Origin: Ctenosaura bakeri | Taxonomy: Eukaryota > Chordata > Lepidosauria > Squamata > Iguanidae | Assembly: GCA_948474755.1 (NCBI GenBank) | Contig: CAOLHI010001475.1 | Coordinates: 186,001 to 250,000, forward strand | DNA length: 64,000 nucleotides | Direction: 5' to 3' | Shown here: positions 22,232 through 35,451 of the stretch, piece by piece | Numbering within the stretch: position 1 is the first letter of the stretch | Layout: every line of letters begins with the position of its first letter | Notes under the pieces: model-generated | Told to the model about the DNA's origin: nothing | Seen by the model: only the letters and a program-made list of their open reading frames with translations | The model's database searches: none | Program-made: the position numbers and the translations under genes

Positions 22232-24880
22232 AAAGTCAACATGACAGCAGAACAACAAGATGTAACCTTGAATGCCTATGTTTTCTTGGTAGCTTGATAT
22301 CAAAATTCACTGTTATACCAACCTAGAAACCACTGGTCAAAATACATATGAAAACTTTCAAACCTGGAAAGTCTGGAAGAGGAATGTTGCAAATACTTTT
22401 GTTAGAGAGGACTATGTTTTTAAAAGTGTCATAAATTACTTTGGGTGAGTTTAGAATTTGAGATTTAACACAAGATTGAGATATGCTCTCAGATGTGAAC
22501 TCAAAGGCAAGAAGCAATCTCTTTAGTGCATTCATTGATTGCTGCATGGTTTTACTTTAGCATAGAAAATGTTTCCAATAAATCATCTTAAAGCATGTAA
22601 AATAAATTGAGTGCACACATTTCACATTTGTGGCCATTTACAGTGGAAACCCTTTAGGAGTGAATGAGAACACAGCAAGAATCAGATTTTAGAACAACTT
22701 GTTATCTTACCTTTTGGATTAATCAACTTTTTTTAAAAAAATCTTGTCCTCTGCATTCATTTCTGGAATGAAATTCCTTATTGTGTTGTTTTTCAAATCC
22801 TATGCACAGGAACTTCAAGGTTGTTTTAAAGTCTATCAGATGTTCCATAAAGAGAAGTTGATGGAGTAGTCGAATTACTTGAAAGAAGACTCTGCTGCCA
22901 TTACTGAATGAGCAACTAGAGTTTGAGAGAGATATGTGGTTGGTCCCAAAGACACACAAACCTTCTCAACTTTGTAAAATCTCTTAGTAAAATCTAAGGA
23001 AAGAAAGTATGCCATCACACTATTGCACTTCTGTGATAATGGGAGTTCCCATTATCCAGGTAACAGAGTTGAAGGGAGATAGCTCTCCCTGCAGGCATAC
23101 AAAGGGTTAATGAGGGTTGGGTTAGGTTACATTCTATTGGGAGTCAACTTCACAGGTCATGAGAGATAGTTGTCCAGTCAGGGGGAGAAAGGTGAGAGCC
23201 TTTGGGATGCTTCAGTCAAGAGGTTTTAAAAACCCCTTAGGAGACCATGAGGCAAGAGAAGAAAAGACATCAACCAGAGGAGGAATATCATTGGTTGCAG
23301 GTAGGGCCAGGTAGGCCTCACTGCCCAGTTGTGCCTCTGCTCACCATCTCACCTAACCAACAATGTGAGTAGCTAGGATGTTTCTTAGACAGTCACATTA
23401 GGATTTCTGTTATTTTGAAAGCTCTGGTCAATATGATATAACTAATGGTAATTTGTAACTACTAAGTGAACCTGGGGAGAAGAAGCCTCCCATGTAGAGT
23501 GATACCTGTTCTACATTGCCTGTTCTTAGAATAAATGCTTTCCTTTAAAGAACTCCCTGCTCCCTCTATTTTCCACATGCTTGTCAGTGACATATGTGGA
23601 TAGGATTCTTCTCTCTCAGAGGGAGTGGGGGGAAGGAAAGGGATCTCTAGGCTTAGAGATTGTTGGTTCCCTTGCAACATCGCACTGTGCCACTAGGACA
23701 GGGATTTTAATTTTTAATTTTTAATTCAGTGGGTGGTGGCAGCGTTTAATTAATGGAACCCAGTGAGTATCCATCTATTCAAAGGCAGAAATCAGCATTG
23801 AGTGAGAGAAGGGACCTGGGTCCATGACAACTTCTCATTGCACTATTGCACTACCCCATATGAGCAGCAATCTATGGGTTTGAGTAGTGCACCGTCCATC
23901 CAGCCCCTGACGTCTGACCATGGGACCAGACAGTAGTGAGGACCAAACAGCAAGTCAAACCTAGACACAAACCAGGAGGGAGGGTCAAATAACAAGCCTT
24001 GATTCAGATCTGCATAGCAAGTCAGAATCAGGGGACATCCGGTCAAAGTACAAGGCAAGGTTGGTACATGGCTGAAGAACAAATTGGAATTAGGAGATAA
24101 ATCAGGAGGACTGGACCAAGTAGAAAACTAGAAGGTTGGACCAAAGATGTATGAACAATGCAGAAACACTCCAGGGGCTGAATAAAAAACGCTCAACTGG
24201 AAAAGGAGTACATGTCCTTCTTGTTGAGGAGGATCGAAGGACCACTCTAGAAGAAGAACCATTCCAAGATATGTAGGTTCTTCAGTGGAAAGGTGTAGAC
24301 ACCCTAGCTATAGTTCAATGATTCATCTCATGGCGGCGTCTCACAAACATCCAGGTGTTTGTGATGCAGTAATAGGAAAATGCAGGGTGTGATGATATTA
24401 TGCAGTATTCGTGGCAACTTTATGTTAAGCATTAATCTGATTTTCTAGAGTGCATTCTTAACACTTGTTGAATAACAGTGTTTGCAGCCATACACAAAAT
24501 GGGAGTATATCACCATCCCCATTGAGAGCTTTTGTTGCAGTTACAAATCATTGCTTGGCAGAAAATCAGTACAGAATGTATTAAAAGGAGGAAGGATTGG
24601 GGGGAAAAGCAAAGGAATTTAGCAGCAGCTGAAAGACTTTATTTTTATTTGAGCATGAGTTTTCATGGACATCTATCCACTTCCTTAGATGCTGTAGAGA
24701 GTGATACTAAAGCCTCAGTACTGTTTTATATCTGAATTGCATCTGTAGTGTACTGCATTCTGAAGAAATGAATTTATATTCATGAAAGCTCACTCTAAAT
24801 AAAACTCAGTTAATCTTAAAGCTGAGGCTACATTCCTTTTTCTCATTTCATTTCTCCCTTTTTATGCTGTAAGAGACTGA
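22232..24880. other. unique sequence, no gene seen
   Basis: 2.6 kb without a recognised exon or repeat. Low-complexity TTTTTAATTTTTAATTC occurs near 23708-23727. The open frames have no domain. Confidence 0.4.
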
Positions 24881-25010
24881 GGCCATTTCCGCACTAGACT
24901 GTTATAGCGCTATCATTCCACTTTTTCAACATCCTATGGAATCCTGGGGTTTGCAGTTCAGGGAGGGGCCAGCTGTGTGGAAATGGCACATACTAGTGCA
25001 GAAATGGTCT
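24881..25010. mobile_element. MITE family A, internally deleted
   Basis: The left half is well preserved, from GGCCATTTCCGCACTAGAC through ATCCTGGGGTTTGCAG and GGGAGGGGCC. Most of the right half is missing. Two successive right-terminus-like phrases follow, GTGTGGAAATGGC and CTAGTGCAGAAATGGTC, as if the end had been duplicated or two copies had recombined. Confidence 0.85.
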
Positions 25011-25049
25011 AACAGAGCGACTTCTTTGAAAACTAGTAGTGCAGAAAGT

Positions 25050-25212
25050 AAGAGCCAGTGTGTGAATGTGGACTATGACTCTGAGTTCAGTTTCTCACTT
25101 GACCATGGAAACTCTCTGTGTGACCTTGGACACATGACACACTCTCAGTCCCAGAAAACCCCATGATAGGGTTGCCTTAGGGTTGTCATAAGTCAAAAAA
25201 TGACTTGAAGAC

Positions 25213-25251
<39 letters not shown>
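25050..25251 (+). mobile_element. tRNA-derived SINE with (CAA)n tail
   Basis: It starts near AGAGCCAGTGTGTGAATGTG, a decayed tRNA-like head, and continues through CATGGAAACTCTCTGTGTGACC and TTGGACACATGACACACTC. The 3' body is AAAACCCCATGATAGGGTTG, then TTGTCATAAGTCAAAAAATGACTTGAAG, then about 13 CAA units (25213-25251). The same head, core and tail recur at 47549, 59490 and 60805. Such SINEs use the enzyme of a partner LINE; which one is not visible here. Confidence 0.8.
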
Positions 25252-27119
25252 GTTTTTCCTCCGGGTGTGAAGTCTGAAAACTACTATTTTAGTGCGAAGA
25301 TTTTACTTTTAAGTCAAAACACTATGCACATAGTCACCTAATGAAAAGGACTGTGACACATGTGTGCTGCCGTAAATATGCTTGTCTTTAATGTGGCACA
25401 TAGGAGTCTGGACTATACAAATCCAAGCATTTGATCCATATAGCTGAGTATTTGTCCATACTGATGGTCAGTAGCAGCTATCTAGAATTTAACACCCCAG
25501 CCTTGTCTGGATATATGAGGAACTGTGCCTTGAAGTTGTGAAAACAATATGTTGTACTAACTAGAATAAATATTTGCAAATTTGTTCCCATATACAAGAA
25601 TGAATAATTTCACTGATTTTGCTCCTCATTCCATCAGAATAGGAAGGCTTCTGGGCACTTTTCAGCAATATTTGGGACTCCATTCAGGAAAATTTGTTGG
25701 CCCAACAACACATAGGGATTTTCTGCACAAAAATGTGTTTTAAAGTCAGAAAACATACTTTCAACTGAAGAAGCAACATTTTTGTGCAGGAGTCAGTGCA
25801 CTTTGTACACTCTGTGCAAATTTCTGCCATTTACACATATATTCCTAAGTCCTACACGACCATGTACATTTCTGCACAGAAAATCTGTTTTAATAGGACA
25901 TTTGTTTTCTATAACAAAGCCAGTATTTTTGCACATAAAACAGTATATTTTATGTGAATAGAGCCTTTTTGTTTGCGGGAGGAGCATTTTCTACCTAAAA
26001 ATACATATTGTATATGTAGTACAACATGCCTATTTGGGGGTAACTTAATTTTCCAGAACAAAGTCCCAAAGGGCAAGGAGTCTTGTGGCTATTCTCTTCT
26101 TCCTCAGTGAGTGTCTCAAACATTCTCAACATTCGTTTGAAACATTGGTTTCTTGGATAAGTCTTCCTGTGGTGGGGTAGCAAATATTCTCTTAGGAAAA
26201 AGGTATCTTTATACCCAACTCACAGGAGACCATTTCTAATACAAAAATTTTTAAATGTTGACTTTATCAAAGGTAAACAATTTTAAACCAACAAGTAACG
26301 AAGGCACATTAGAATATGGACGGCCTTCTTTGCACTCCAGATAATCATCCCATGTCTTGTATCAGACAACACAGAGAAACTCCTCCTTTGTTCTTGGTAA
26401 CTGAATCTTGCAATTCTTAAAGTTGGCCCTTTTGCTGACAGAATCATTACACTAAAGCAGGAAGAGGAGTAGGGATTATAAGAAAAGGAAAGGAAAGCAA
26501 GATAAAGGTTTTTGGTGTAGCAGATGAGAAAATGGGGTTTTCGAAAATTTGGGCAGCAGCTTTCTTCCAAGCTCAAAATAGAGACAAGGTGGAGAGGACT
26601 AAAATCATGGATGACATTTTTAGCATCATTCCAGTAAGGTTTTTAGTGCAGGCATTCAAGATAAAAACAAATGTGCATTAGCCTAAATCCTGATTTAGTC
26701 ATATTTATGAGTAGAACTGCTAAAATCAATGCAATTACAATTGGAATCAATAGTTTAACTTAAGTCTCTTTTATTTTGGAGCCCTAAACACAGCTGAATC
26801 TGGAACCAATCCATTTTCTGTATGGGCTTCCTAAAAATTGTGTATTTCAGGAGGAAAAGGTTAGAAGATGAGATAGGGCAATAGAATGAAGAAGCAGGAG
26901 AATGCCAGGAAGACAGGAAAGACTTGAGGGCATTGTCTGTATTATCAATTAGCCTTATGTGTGCTCACCTTCATAAATATCATATAATCTCTTCTCCAGG
27001 AAATCCTGGAACCAGGGCCTACTCTAGCTTTGAAGAATCCCTTGGCAAGCAAATAGGCTTCATATGAGAAACTTGCAGGTTACCAGATTACCCTACTATA
27101 GCACAAATACATTGGCGAT
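25252..27119. other. unique sequence, no gene seen
   Basis: Nothing recognised in 1.9 kb. Confidence 0.4.
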
Positions 27120-27120
27120 T

Positions 27121-27171
<51 letters not shown>

Positions 27172-27172
27172 C
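27120..27172. repeat. (TA)n-(GA)n compound microsatellite
   Basis: About fifteen TA steps with one TG, followed directly by ten GA steps. Confidence 0.97.
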
Positions 27173-30039
27173 ACAACAAATCTCTGATTCTTCCTTCCAA
27201 TATCCATATTTTAGTTTTCTCCCATAATGCATAAAGATACCACAACATCTGGTGCAACGTGGAAGAAACCAAATGTTGGGCTCAGAGACAGAGGATGGAG
27301 CACAATGCATCCTGACTGATGCCTGTTGTCAAGAACTACAGTTCCTGGGATGCTTTGGGAGAAACTATGGAGAGAAATGAAAATAGATAGAAAATGATCA
27401 GGAATGAGGGAAGGAGAGGCAAGTCAGAAAATCTGAAGTTCATGTCTGGAATTGAAACAACCAGCCAAATCTCTAGTTACAGACCACAGGCTTATATCTC
27501 TAATTTTCCTGTTTTAAAGTAATGTTTAAAGTGTGATGAAGCCTCTTGGTTTTCCCCTCTATGGCATAACTGCCACTATTCATAGCACAAACACTTTTTC
27601 AACTGGTAGCTATTTTTGTTAGGTAAAACAGATGTAGGACTGTCTGGAAAGTAGTTGGCTTCAATCAATTCTCTAACAAGCCTCAGCCGAAAACAGAACA
27701 CAACAACGTATTGCTCACTTCACTTGGGAGGCCTTCACTAACAAAATGTTTGGTTGTTAATTCCTGTGTTGAGAATATAATTTTTTCCAAAGTGTGAAAA
27801 GCTTTTTGAAATTGTGCTTAATGGATCAGATTAGTTATCTTCAGAAAGTAGAAGCTGTTTAATACTCCAGTTTTTTTAAAAAAAAAAATGAGGTATCTAT
27901 GTTTTTAAAGGTGGAAAATTCCTGCGGAGAAGAATACTGCTTTTCAGAGAAGCATCTTCTGTACCAATAAGAGGATGAGTTATACCTCCTAAATTTCCTA
28001 ATTAAGACAGTAGGGCAAAATGTTCTGTTCACTGTTGTATTTTTTTTAAAAGAGATGTTATTAAAGTTCTAGTCAAGTATATATCATGCTCACATGTGAA
28101 GGATCTCATTTGTCCAGAAAATTTGCTGGAGCTTTATAGCTAAGTTAGGTATTTACAGTTCTGCAGGTGCTCTTGCTAGCTGCTTCAGAACATTTAGCAG
28201 CTGTGTCCCTGTAAGTTGATTTCTCATATATATATTCCTTTGACTTTCCATTTGATTTCTATTTGAGTGAAAAATAAACGTTTCTGTAATTCATCTTTTT
28301 TCTTTTCTTTCTTTTCTTTTCTTTTTTTAAAAGAAGTTTCCATTGTTTGGATTCACTTGAATTTATGTGCCATTAAGAACTAAAGCAAGATTGAAGGATA
28401 AAATAGCCTTTTTTCTTTTGACAGTGCTGGGATACACATGACTTTTAAAAACTTTTATACTCAGGATATAAATCCCTACTTGGTTTATCCCTGCATTGTA
28501 AATGGAACAATGACAACAACAGAAAATTTCCTTGATGTATGATGGCAGGATTTTGCTGGTCTAAGAGAGATTTTGGGCATTTCTAAGGCCGATTTTTGTG
28601 CATTCCTATAAAAGATGTAGTATTAGACAAGCAATCTTTCTTGTCTTGTAGCATGCAGTGGTAAAAGTTTGTTTGTGCCCTCATTATCAATCAGCGTTGT
28701 GTGTACTCACAGCTGCTTAAAGGAAAAAATACATACTAGGTTTTACACAGAAGCATTTTGCACAAATTGGGAAAGCCATAACGAGGGGGGGAGCTTGGGG
28801 TCTTGTGCTGGAGCTGAGATATTTTATAGGGTTTAGAGATTCCTTGATAAGCTGTCTTGTTGTGTCTGCCTCTACCAAAATCTTAGCACTAGTAAGACTT
28901 TTTTTCATATCCCAATTTATATGCTTCAGTTTCTACAATTACATGTAAAAATTGAAAGTGTGCAAGTGACAAAAAAGAACTTCCTTTAAAAGTTGGGATT
29001 GGCTGCATCCCCTGTTGTGTGAACACTTGATGGTAATCCTAGCTTTGATGTTGTGAAAAGCCCACAAGGGATAATATATATCTGATTAAAATCAGTGACT
29101 GATCTGCCATAACTTTTGAGACTGCAGTCTTTGTATCTATTTTCAAACTGTGATGTCAAATGAATTTTAAGTCCAACCCCCACCAGCTCTTAGAAAACAC
29201 TGAAATAAATTATTTTCAAAACTTTCCAGAACATTTTTTTTTCATTACTGCCCTCAGAATCAATCACAATGGTGCTGGCAAATGTACTACAAATATCACA
29301 CTCCAAATCATTAGCCCTATTCTCATGTCTCACCTATAGCCTCTGAGAAGACTGCTTGTTTTCTAGTTTAACCAATCCTGTTAAGTGAGAGGTGGAATCA
29401 TGCAACAATCCATATAACTGCAGCTTTTAGCATTCTTCACCATTGGCTCAGCTTGCTTGTCATGGTTTCCGAGCCCTGGGCTAAAATGTAAATACTACTA
29501 CTACTACTACTACTAATACTATGCAAAAACATGCTTTAGTCAATCAGGTAAAATTGGATACATCAGGCAAGTTGTGCCAAAAATAGAAACATGGAATTAG
29601 GAAAAATGTGCTAGTTTCAATGGGAGAAGAAAACAGTACCACAACCCAATATAAATTGAGGATGGGAAAGAAATGCAGAAGGGTTTCAGAGAAACTGAAC
29701 AAAATGAGATGGAGATATCTCAGCATCTTATGTTCTGGGAAAGGATGATATGACACAAAGTTTTGATCAGCATTCTTTCCTCTTTGGATCCAGTTTGGAG
29801 TGTTTGTTTCTTATGTTGGGCAGCTGTGATTGATTATGGATTCTGCTGCTATACCATAGCAGTTGAGTAGCAATATAATGAGGGTTGAGCAATAGGAAGT
29901 CAGATTCACTGAGATTCTTTTGCAATCTGTACTCTAGCTGTCTTCCTACTTCTGTCATTGTGCTCAGCCTTCCAGAATTCAAAGTAAGTGATAGAGTTCT
30001 GTGTTGCAGACAAGGAGTTTTAGAAGACATTGTAAAAAC
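27173..30039. other. mostly unique sequence, no gene seen
   Basis: 2.9 kb. It holds a TTTTC/TTTC run near 28297-28327 and a (TAC)n microsatellite near 29491-29516. The phrase GAACTACAGTTCCTGGGATG near 27332 is of the type found in reptile MITEs, but no element boundary is visible. No exon is seen. Confidence 0.4.
29491..29516. repeat. (ACT)n microsatellite
   Basis: About eight ACT units, then a degraded copy. Confidence 0.93.
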
Positions 30040-30460
30040 CGCCTGGGTCTGTGTTGACTAGGGCATCAACATAAGCATCATTCATGCCAATCATGGATTT
30101 CATAATATAAATTTCATCTTCCTGCTATGGGCTAACCACCATGCCTGTAGACCAGAATATCTGTTTTGGGTCCAAACTTCAATTGAAAGTTGACAAAAGA
30201 GTTGGAATAAATCGACTGCTCTTATACCATATATTTTATGCCCAGCTCAGGAAACAAAACAACAGTGTTTCCTGCCAGATAGAATTGGTGATAAGCCCAT
30301 GGTTATTATGGTAGCCATGAAGGCTTGAGCCATTCCTCTTGAAGTAGTCTCAACATGGTTGTTGAGGTTCACTAAGGCTAACATGATGGAGGTACTCAGC
30401 ATCAAATCTGAGACCAACTCAAGAAAGTTCAGATGGGTAGGTTACTGCGCAGCATATGTT
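30040..30460 (-). pseudogene. L2-like LINE endonuclease-region fragment, antisense
   Basis: Recognised by homology to 41466-41995. Plus-strand phrases such as CCATGGTTATTATGGTAGCC, CATGAAGGCTTGAGC and AGTCTCAACATGGTTGTTGA line up in order with CTATGGTTATCATGGAGGGC, CATGAAGTCCTGAGC and AGTCTCCACATGCATGTTGA in that copy. In the other copy this segment encodes, on the minus strand, the LLGxFNMHVET motif of an apurinic-type endonuclease. This copy is more decayed and has no usable reading frame. Confidence 0.55.
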
Positions 30461-32693
30461 TTATGCTGCTCAAAGTTTTGTAGTTTTCATCTCTCTCTCT
30501 CTCTTTCAGTTTTTTTATATCTGCAAACTGCCTTGAGAACATACTAGTGCTATATAAAGATACTAGTACAATACAACTGATGAGGACGATGTACAGTTCC
30601 CTGGAAATATATTTGAAGTATATTATTAAAACACAGTTACTATATGAATACTGATAATGATAGTAGCAATAATTGCTGACCAAGCCATAAAATAGCAAGA
30701 ACACACAAGAAACCTTGGTTTGAATATGGACCATTTATTTAAACTATCACCTATTTAGGTACAAAGGGGGGACAGGAGAGATCTAGTGTGGGAGCAGCTG
30801 AAGCAGGTGGTGTCCTCTAGACCATCTCCCTAGCTTCACCTGGAGAAAAAAATATAAGCCCTGAGGAGAACCCACAGTGTTAGGTTATGTCCTATTTCAG
30901 TCCAGGCTGCACAGCTAATAATTCAAACAAAACAACCTGAATAGTTCCCAGCTCATTACTTACTTCCAGACAGTAAGCACAGGGTCATAAATAAAGTCCA
31001 ACAGGATTCCAAGGCAAGAGAGGGACCAAGGTCAGTCAGAGTATTCCAGAGTTCAGCAAGATATCTGAGAGGGTAGAAGGTCAAATAAGCTCTGACAACT
31101 CCTGGTGGGGAAGGGTGTCAGCTATATAGGTCTGAAGCTTAGCCCGGCTGTGGCTTGATTGTTGTGGTTATAAATTCTGAGAGTGACAGCAGCTTTTTCT
31201 TTGCTATCTGTGCTGTGGGTACAGGTAAGTGCTCTTTTGTGTCTGAAGGGGCAAGACTCTCTGCTGGAGCTGGCACTTCCCCCCTGTTCTATTTGTGGCA
31301 CTGTAACCTCTTCCCATAAAGAGGTCCTGGAATGCCCCTTGTTTCAGCCTCTGGCATGTCCCTTGTTCCAGACTCTGAGTCAGAATCCATGTTCTGGAAA
31401 CAGGGCATGACAGGTTGCTCCCCAGATGACCATTTACTGGAAAGCCAACCTCAGAATCCATCTCCCCAGTTATATGACTCACACTGAGGCCTAAACCCTC
31501 TGATAAGCCCCAAATATAATCTTCTTACTTCCACTCTACCCTCTGAGGATCATGACAATATAGGAGAACTCCAGAGCAATCCATTACCAAATAGGTGCCA
31601 TAGGTGTTCACCAAACTCCTACTATCTTCCCTCTAGTACCTGCTGAGTGACTGCCTATTAAAATACCACCCTTAGTCAATTTCCAATCCCCCTTCAACAG
31701 TGTAGAGCAGGGGGAAGAAAACAACAACAGAGAAGGGAAAACAATCCCATCCAGCCCTAAAGCAAGCAACAAGCTTACACTGGGTTAGAGGCTGGAAGAT
31801 GGGTTGAGCAAAAGAGGAAGAGCAAGGGGTAGCATGAGCTTTTAACTGATCTGGTTTTGCCCCTCCTCTCTCTATGTTACTGGCCTCTCATTATGGGATG
31901 CCAACAAAGACATCTCCTCCTGGCAATGCTGCAAATGTGATCGGGGGGGGGATTCAAATAACAATAAGGCACTTTCATTGTGATCTTTAAAATGTTACTG
32001 TATGATATAAAATTATGCACATACATACTCCGGGTTGTTCTTTTAAATTGTGCTTCCAGTTTGCAAGTCTTGGGCTTCTGTTCTTACCAGTCGCTTGTCT
32101 AGTAAGTCCACCATTAACTCTGTTAGAAGGACACTGATGAACATACTGTTATTTCAACTCAAGCTCATTCCAGTGATTTAATACTTGCTATTGTTTTAAG
32201 ACCTATATCATCACCACCACCACCACTTTACTTTCGTATCTATTGTTCTTTGTTTTCTTATTTATTTCTCTTCCTCTAAGGAGCCAAAGATACTGGCTAT
32301 GCTTCCTTCTATCCCTCATTCCACATTTTATTCTCATAACAGGTATATGAAGCAGTTCAGTTGATAGAGGCAGTGACTGCTGAAGTCTCATAAGAAATCT
32401 CAGGGCAACTTGAGGGGTCTAAATGAAGATGTTTGTAGAAGTGGTCCAACATTCTGAACAATGCCAAGTAAATTACTTTTAAATTTACTCTGCCTACTTC
32501 TCCTCTTCCTCTCAGCCACCATTGTTCATTTTGTGCCTGCTTTCCCAGTTCCAGCTTTCTAGGATCACTTAACGGGCCCAGAGTCAATACCAGCACACTA
32601 AAGTAGCTGTCAGGACTAACGTCCACCCACCATTAGCCCCCCCCAGGGGTTGCCCTATATCGCTTGAAGTCTTTATTAATGTTTAAACTGGAG
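30461..32693. other. unique sequence; one slightly GC-richer patch, no gene proved
   Basis: A (CT)n run lies near 30489-30507. The 31040-31500 patch is somewhat richer in GC and has overlapping 75- and 92-codon open frames on opposite strands (31183-31410 and 31204-31482), plus a donor-like CAGGTAAGT at 31223-31231. I see no domain and no partner acceptor. It may be an unrecognised repeat. Confidence 0.35.
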
Positions 32694-32694
32694 C

Positions 32695-32753
<59 letters not shown>
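32694..32753. repeat. (CTAT)n microsatellite, pure
   Basis: About fourteen perfect CTAT units, the cleanest tetranucleotide tract in the window. Confidence 0.98.
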
Positions 32754-34231
32754 ATCTGTCTCTTTCCTCCAGCATCCACTGTTTTCTCAGAAAGTGTGCA
32801 TTTATTTAGCTTCTCAGTTTAGCAATATCTTCAAGTAATACTGGATTTTTACTAGAAAACCCTAAAGAGCAGCAGCTTTGGCAGGTTTCTCTAGTGACTT
32901 CATCTGTGCCAATGTAGGGTACTGCCAGTCAACAGAGGGTAAAATCTAATTTTGTTATTTATGCAGTACAGATTTTAAAAAAATAAATTAGTTTTTTGCT
33001 CAATAGCATAAAAAGGTGTTGAATTTTTAACGTCAGCAAATCTCCTGTGGATTCTACTACGATTCAGATATTATATTGGTGCTCGGGAATATAAGCCTTT
33101 TCTGAAATTTCCATAAAAATCCAATTTACCTACTTTATAATTTTCAAGGCTTAAACTATAGGCCATGTCTTGTGTTCTCTGAAGCTTTGGAACTGATTTA
33201 GATTCATCCTAAGCTTTTCTGAATAGGTACTGCCTTTCTTTCTTCCTCCCACACTTCAAAAGCCTCTTCTTTTGCAAACAGCTTAGGCCCGTCAAGGCAA
33301 GTCAATTTAGGAGGAGTGAGGAAGATGGAAAACTTAATACTTTGAGGGAGGAAAACATGGCATTTTTCCTTCTTAAAGCAAACAATGATTCCTGTGAAGG
33401 CAGAAAGAAAACCTAGAGAGCAGCTTGCTAGTTTGAGCAAAACTACAATATGTGGGATATGAAAGATATCACAGAAAATGGCATCCATACATCTCAGACC
33501 AACTCTATTACCTATAATGTATAGTATCCTGCTGAGACAGGACACAATATCATGTTACAACATAAGGTAAGTGACACTATACAACTCAAAAAGAGGAAGG
33601 AAATTCAATACATCTCAAACATTGTGCCCACATCCAGCACAAACTATTGTTCACCAGTTCTACTTAGTAAAATATTTGAAAATCTCCCCAATGTAGTGTG
33701 GCTGAGGGAGACAGTGATGATTTCCTGCTGATTATGCATCCCATTCTATAAAGATTGAATCATAACATCTATTTTTGTGTATCATATGCTGAGCCTAAGG
33801 GAACATAAGGTTGATTTTTCAAATTTCTATTTTTAGAATTGCCTTATTTCTCTTAAGATTGGGTTCTGGAGAAGGGATAATGTTTGAGCTCAAAGATAAG
33901 AAAAGACAATTTAGCTGTGGGCTCTGTTGCACCTCATAAATAATACTCCTGGCTTCAGACACCATCTGATCATTCCACACAGAGTCCAAGAGAACATCTA
34001 AACTGTATACTTTATTTGTGTACTTTATTTAGTCTTCCAGGGAAGCACAGCAAGTTGGATATCACCATTCTTGAAAAACCAGTTCCCTACCTGTAGCACC
34101 TTGATCTTGGCTAAACTAAACACAGCTCATCCACCCCAAGGTAAGTAAGGTTGAGTAAGGTTCAATAGTTCTGCCAGGAACAAGTACATGGAAAGAAGAG
34201 GCACAGTCAAGTATCAATCATGTCTTGCTGA
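32754..34231. other. unique sequence, no gene seen
   Basis: No repeat or exon recognised. A 113-codon minus-strand frame (33204-33545) has no recognisable domain. Confidence 0.4.
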
Positions 34232-34372
34232 CACTTCAGGTATGGAAAACTTTTGTATCTGCAGATGTTTTGGAATTCAGCTCTCATCAGCCCATCCAGA
34301 ATGTCTAATGATAAAGAATTATGGGATCTGACGTCCTGAACATCTGGAAGATCCAAAGCTTTCCACCTGCTC
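34232..34372. mobile_element. short palindromic DNA-transposon repeat
   Basis: The left phrase GCAGATGTTTTGGAATTCAG, then CTCTCATCAGCCCATCCAG, is mirrored by TTATGGGATCTGACG, then GAACATCTGGAAGATCC on the right. Known copies of this reptile repeat read GATGTTTTGGACTACAACTCCCATCA with the inverse at the far end. A related fragment is at 46706-46795. Confidence 0.55.
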
Positions 34373-35451
34373 CTGCCAATCTTCTCATTGCTGAATATAT
34401 TATAAAACTGAACTGATCCTACAGAGAAAGTGTATGACCAAAATGTAACAACAACAGCAGCAGCAACAACAACAATGCTTGAATAATACATGCTACAATG
34501 ATCCCTGGGGACAGCAGAGTCAAAGACAAAGATGGAAAAATTAGGAAATATTGAGACCTACACCCCAGAGATTCAGCATCTTGAGAAAAGAAAACAACTG
34601 TGGTTCCAGTTGTGATAGGTGCTCTCAGAGCAATTCCAAATGGACCAATAAAACATCAGTCAAAACATGAAATCTGCATGGATGAGATTACAACCGCACA
34701 ATTATGGAAAGTACCACCTCTTGTAATATGCCACATTATCCAACAATACTTCACTGATTCCTAGATTCTTGGATAAAATCCAGAATATTAATTATCTAAA
34801 ACTCCATTTGGTAACAGCTTGTAGACTGTGAAACCAAGATAATAACACTTCTCCCACTTCTAGTGTAATTCCCCCCCACCACAAATTTCCTCAATCTTTT
34901 ACTCTTCAACTAGAATCTTCACAAGATAGGACAAAGAAAAATGCAAATCATAAACAGATACAGATACACCATTACAAGTGACAACACATTACTGTAGTGC
35001 TAAAATCTATTAAGCTGCTCTGAAGATATGATTAAAGTGTGCTATGTAAACTACTTGAACATGCAGTACTGCTAGCCAAGCTCATCTACTTGGGAATTGT
35101 GAGCTGAGTGAGGTTATAAAATAATCTTGCTCCTCTAGAGATCTCCCCACTCCAATCTGTCCTTCTCGTCATGACTGACCAACCACCTTGAATGATCTCT
35201 ATTCCAGCATGACATTGGGATGCAGATCACTGAAAATAAGAATGGACTAGTTTTTTTGAAGTTAATGTTGGGATTTTTTTTAATTTTTATTATTTGTTTG
35301 TTTGTTTGTTTATTGCAGATGTGTAGTCTTTGCAAAATACTAATACTAATCATTTCTATGACTCTAAGCTAACAAGTGTAGCCACCAAGGTGACTGTCAA
35401 AACATTTGCCAAAAAATGCACAATTTTCTCAATAATACACAAAAACAAACT
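34373..35451. other. unique sequence, no gene seen
   Basis: It contains a short CAA/CAG-rich run (34448-34475) and (TTTG)n near 35291-35310. Nothing else is recognised. Confidence 0.4.

Noticed and set aside
33204..33545. 113-codon minus-strand frame as an exon
   Set aside because: There is no domain, no splice context and no similarity I can recognise.
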